Shown: in pieces, positions 21,082 to 22,065 of the stretch
How the letters are laid out: the number at the start of each line of letters is the position of its first letter
Numbering within the stretch: position 1 is the stretch's first letter
Assembly: GCA_002373995.1 (NCBI GenBank)
Contig: DFLB01000047.1
Location: 105,271-127,335 of the forward strand
Length of the DNA stretch: 22,065 nucleotides
Source of the DNA: Bacteroidales bacterium UBA3630
Lineage (GTDB): Bacteria > Bacteroidota > Bacteroidia > Bacteroidales > P3
Reading direction: 5' to 3'
Program-made: the position numbers and the translations under genes
Notes under the pieces: model-generated
What the model saw: only the letters and a program-made list of their open reading frames with translations
What the model was told of the DNA's origin: nothing
The model's database searches: none

Positions 21082-22065
21082 ATGGAAGGCAAACTTAATG
21101 TTCAGACCGAGAACATCTTTCCGGTCATCAAAAAGTTCCTTTATTCGGACCATGAGATTTTCCTGCGCGAGCTCATCAGCAACGCCGTAGATGCCACGCA
21201 GAAGCTGAAGACCCTCTCGACCCGCGGCGAGTTCAAGGGTGAGCTGGGCGACCTCACCATCGACGTGAAACTCGACGAGAAGAAGAAGACCCTTACCGTC
21301 AGCGACCGCGGCATCGGCATGACAGCCGACGAGGTGGAGAAATACATCAACCAGATAGCCTTCAGCGGCGTCACCGACTTCATGGAGAAGTACAAAGACA
21401 GCCACGAACCGCTCATCGGCCACTTCGGCCTCGGCTTTTACAGCGCCTTCATGGTCAGCGACAAGGTGGAAATCTTCACCAAGAGCTGGAAGGACGAGCC
21501 GGCTCAGCACTGGAGCTGCGAGGGCAATCCGGAGTTCACGATGGAGGAGGACAAGAAGCACACCGACCGCGGCACCGACATCGTGCTGCACATAGCCGAC
21601 GACTGCAAGGAGTTCCTCGAGGAGGGCACCGTGCTGCAGCTGCTGAAGAAGTACTGCCGCTTCATGCCCGTGGCCATCCGCTTCGGCGAGGAGACCGTAT
21701 GGGTCGACAGCGAGACGGATTGTGATAAAGACGGCAAGCCCAAGCGTGTGGAGAAGAAGCAGCCCCGCATCATCAACGACCCCGACCCGGCGTGGAAGAA
21801 ATCGCCCTCGTCGCTGACCGACGAGGACTACAAGAAATTCTACCACGAGCTGTTCCCCATGAACTTCGAGGAGCCGCTGTTCCAGATACACCTCAACGTG
21901 GACTACCCCTTCAACCTCACCGGCATCCTCTACTTCCCCAAGGTGCGCAAGACCATCGACCCCAACCGCAACAAGATACAGCTCTACTGCAACCAGGTCT
22001 TCGTCACCGACCAGGTCGAGGGCGTGGTGCCCGACTACCTGATGCTGCTGCACGGCGTGCTCGAC
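21082..22065 (+). CDS. htpG: Molecular chaperone HtpG (Hsp90), C-terminus beyond window
   Basis: ATP-dependent Hsp90 chaperone, cytoplasmic and dimeric. The first 328 residues are present; the family in Bacteroidota is about 630-690 residues, so the rest of the middle and the dimerisation domains are outside. The GHKL ATPase motifs are clear: the FLRELISNAVDATQKL helix with the catalytic Glu and Asn, SDRGIGM, and the glycine-rich lid GHFGLGFYSAFMVSD. The middle domain begins around WKKSPSSLTDEDYKKFYHEL and contains GILYFPK. The ATG at 21082 begins MEGKLNVQTENIFPVIKKFLYSDHEIFLREL, the standard family start. It is separated from the cargo gene by a strong hairpin, so it is probably transcribed on its own; I find no convincing TAnnTTTG or heat-shock element upstream. 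Confidence 0.97.
   Translation, partial: MEGKLNVQTENIFPVIKKFLYSDHEIFLRELISNAVDATQKLKTLSTRGEFKGELGDLTIDVKLDEKKKTLTVSDRGIGMTADEVEKYINQIAFSGVTDFMEKYKDSHEPLIGHFGLGFYSAFMVSDKVEIFTKSWKDEPAQHWSCEGNPEFTMEEDKKHTDRGTDIVLHIADDCKEFLEEGTVLQLLKKYCRFMPVAIRFGEETVWVDSETDCDKDGKPKRVEKKQPRIINDPDPAWKKSPSSLTDEDYKKFYHELFPMNFEEPLFQIHLNVDYPFNLTGILYFPKVRKTIDPNRNKIQLYCNQVFVTDQVEGVVPDYLMLLHGVLD

Noticed and set aside
1..22065. Defence, phage, conjugative or other mobile system
   Set aside because: No gene in the window encodes a nuclease, transposase, integrase, toxin-antitoxin pair or phage structural protein. All CDSs are core or envelope functions.

Overview
The window reads as ordinary chromosomal DNA of a GC-rich member of the Bacteroidota, most likely order Bacteroidales. 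The evidence is Bacteroidota-type promoters (TAnnTTTG at -7, with a TTTG box 19 bp upstream in two clear cases), a DUF4954 beta-helix protein, a type B L31 ribosomal protein, an HU/CCDC81-like plus SPOR membrane protein, a BtuB-like TonB-dependent receptor with the Bacteroidales-style basic N-terminal extension, and a surface protein ending in a type IX secretion (T9SS) sorting domain. I see no transposase, integrase, phage gene, CRISPR array, tRNA or rRNA. I cannot place it below order level.

Layout. Positions 1-2931 (minus strand) hold a secreted aminopeptidase C/bleomycin hydrolase, cut by the window edge, and a DUF4954 protein. A 12-unit 9-bp tandem repeat lies between them. A divergent promoter region (2932-3209) then leads to two tandem lipoprotein glutathione peroxidases (+), which end at a hairpin terminator shared with the convergent rpmE2. 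Next come a small outer-membrane barrel-like protein and a five-gene minus-strand run in the order nadC, yihY-like, RlmL-type methyltransferase, queG, TonB-dependent receptor. A 432-bp divergent intergenic region (11816-12247) separates this from a seven-gene plus-strand run: deoxynucleoside kinase homologue, kdsB, HU/SPOR protein, trmB, yebC, rsmI, mgtC. A 954-residue T9SS cargo protein with fibronectin-III-like repeats follows, then a strong hairpin, then htpG, which runs off the right edge.

How the genes fit together. The plus-strand run mixes nucleotide salvage, LPS precursor supply (CMP-Kdo), envelope/peptidoglycan binding, RNA methylation and a translation or regulatory factor; spacing of 19 bp or less, or overlaps, suggests one transcript from the promoter near 12159. 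The minus-strand run mixes NAD synthesis, rRNA methylation, tRNA queuosine maturation (a cobalamin-dependent step) and a receptor that may import corrinoids.

Most unusual features. (1) Three separate intergenic 11-bp tandem arrays, each with exactly five units; two belong to the same TGGTCCG family, in opposite orientations. (2) The 9-bp GGGTTT-type array, whose 12 regularly spaced GGG runs fit a G-quadruplex pattern just upstream of pepC. (3) A deoxynucleoside kinase homologue that appears to lack the catalytic Glu, the base-binding Gln and a conserved Arg. (4) A QueG that stops just after its last iron-sulfur motif. (5) A YebC with a rewritten EGYGPHG motif. No clearly new multi-gene system is visible.
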